Shown: in pieces, positions 5,750-6,122 of the stretch
Position numbering within the stretch: position 1 is the first letter of the stretch
Layout: each line of letters begins with the position of its first letter
Assembly: GCA_949285775.1 (NCBI GenBank)
Contig: CASEAD010000200.1
Location: 1 to 6,122, forward strand
From: an uncultured bacterium
GTDB lineage: Bacteria > Bacillota_I > Bacilli_A > RF39 > UBA660
Length of the DNA: 6,122 nucleotides
Reading direction: 5' to 3'
Position numbers and translations under genes: made by a program
The notes under the pieces: model-generated
Told to the model about the DNA's origin: nothing
The model's database searches: none
What the model saw: the letters and a program-made list of their open reading frames with translations, nothing else

Positions 5750-6122
5750 ATAGTTTTTGATAATAGTTATTTACTTTTTCAAAGTCTAGTATTTCAAAGA
5801 AATTATTTATATATGCTTCTTTATTATCTTTATATTTTAAGAAATAGGCATGTTCCCATAAATCTAATACTAGTATAGGCGTTAGATTATAAGAGTATGG
5901 GCTGTCATCATTAGATGTATTTATTATTTTTAATTTGTTATCTTTATCTTTTACTAAGAAGGTATAGCCACTTCCTTTTAAGTTAGTAGCGCTATTAATA
6001 AATTCTTTTTTAAAGTTATTAAAACTTCCAAAGTTTTTATCTATATCTTCTTTTATTTTTCCTACTGGTATATTATTATGTTTGTCTGATATATTATAAA
6101 AATATAGATTATGATTTAATAC
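5748..6122 (-). CDS. sodA: Fe/Mn superoxide dismutase, C-terminal part (5' end beyond the window)
   Basis: The enzyme converts superoxide to oxygen and hydrogen peroxide in the cytoplasm. The last 124 residues are visible, out of about 200 usual for the family. Numbering from the edge, metal ligands His4 (in NHNLYF), Asp87 and His91 (in LDLWEHAY) are present; the fourth, an N-terminal His, is off the window. Other hallmarks are FGSFNNFKKEF (31-41), GSGYTFLV (50-57) and LTPILVLD (80-87). Several usual Trp positions are replaced: F8, Y53, F55, F109 and F114. The second-sphere Gln of Mn enzymes (NQDSP) reads NDDSP (71-75). Metal choice, Fe or Mn, cannot be set from this part. The reading frame is open to position 6122. 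Confidence 0.92.
   Translation of the reverse strand, partial: VLNHNLYFYNISDKHNNIPVGKIKEDIDKNFGSFNNFKKEFINSATNLKGSGYTFLVKDKDNKLKIINTSNDDSPYSYNLTPILVLDLWEHAYFLKYKDNKEAYINNFFEILDFEKVNNYYQKL

Noticed and set aside
361..6122. Mycoplasma-type code (TGA read as Trp)
   Set aside because: Trp codons are TGG throughout and no frame is broken by TGA. The lack of TGA stops among eight genes is too small a sample to argue for recoding.
1..6122. CRISPR array, insertion sequence or riboswitch
   Set aside because: No regularly spaced repeats, transposase gene or long structured leader could be seen. The only tandem repeat is the two-unit one at 103-124.

Overview
The window is very AT-rich chromosomal DNA. 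Genes are closely packed, Shine-Dalgarno sites are purine-rich (AGGAG, GAGG, AGAGG), and promoters are of the TTGACA/TATAAT type. Together with a YutD-family gene, a bacillus-type one-cluster ferredoxin and a DUF4015-type surface protein, this points to a low-GC member of Bacillota, class Bacilli. It may be an uncultured gut lineage of the RF39/RFN20/Erysipelotrichales kind, but that placement is an inference. Tryptophan is read from TGG and the reading frames contain no in-frame TGA, so the standard code fits. Stops are six TAA and two TAG, with no TGA.

Layout. Bases 1-176 contain no convincing gene. They hold a plus-strand terminator-like hairpin, a second small hairpin, an 11-bp tandem repeat (AAATAGTACC units), and the terminator of a minus-strand tRNA-Ser(GCT) at 177-267. 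This arrangement could be the edge of an element integrated beside the tRNA. The tRNA has its own near-consensus promoter at 288-316. Next, all on the minus strand, come a slipin/SPFH protein (361-1260) and its NfeD-type partner (1264-1680, start corrected). A separate extended -10 promoter probably drives this pair.

Upstream of that pair is a tight minus-strand run, read in the order 5372 to 1748. It encodes an unrecognised tail-anchored, highly charged membrane protein, a membrane-anchored SH3-like/DUF4015 glycoside-hydrolase-like surface protein, YutD, and UMP kinase PyrH. Gaps of 42 and 9 nt and one 23-nt overlap, each with a good ribosome binding site, suggest one operon. It would be transcribed from a divergent promoter region at about 5373-5493. 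The other side of that region drives a short [4Fe-4S] ferredoxin gene on the plus strand (5494-5691) from a TTGATT-17-TATAAT promoter. The ferredoxin gene converges, through a shared bidirectional terminator, on the 3' part of an Fe/Mn superoxide dismutase gene cut by the right edge.

Functionally the window mixes membrane and envelope functions (slipin/NfeD, tail-anchored protein, surface hydrolase), nucleotide metabolism (PyrH), and redox or oxygen defence (ferredoxin, SOD). I see no clearly new defence or mobile system. The least explained parts are the tail-anchored protein with its surface-hydrolase neighbour, and the tRNA-flanking segment at the left edge.
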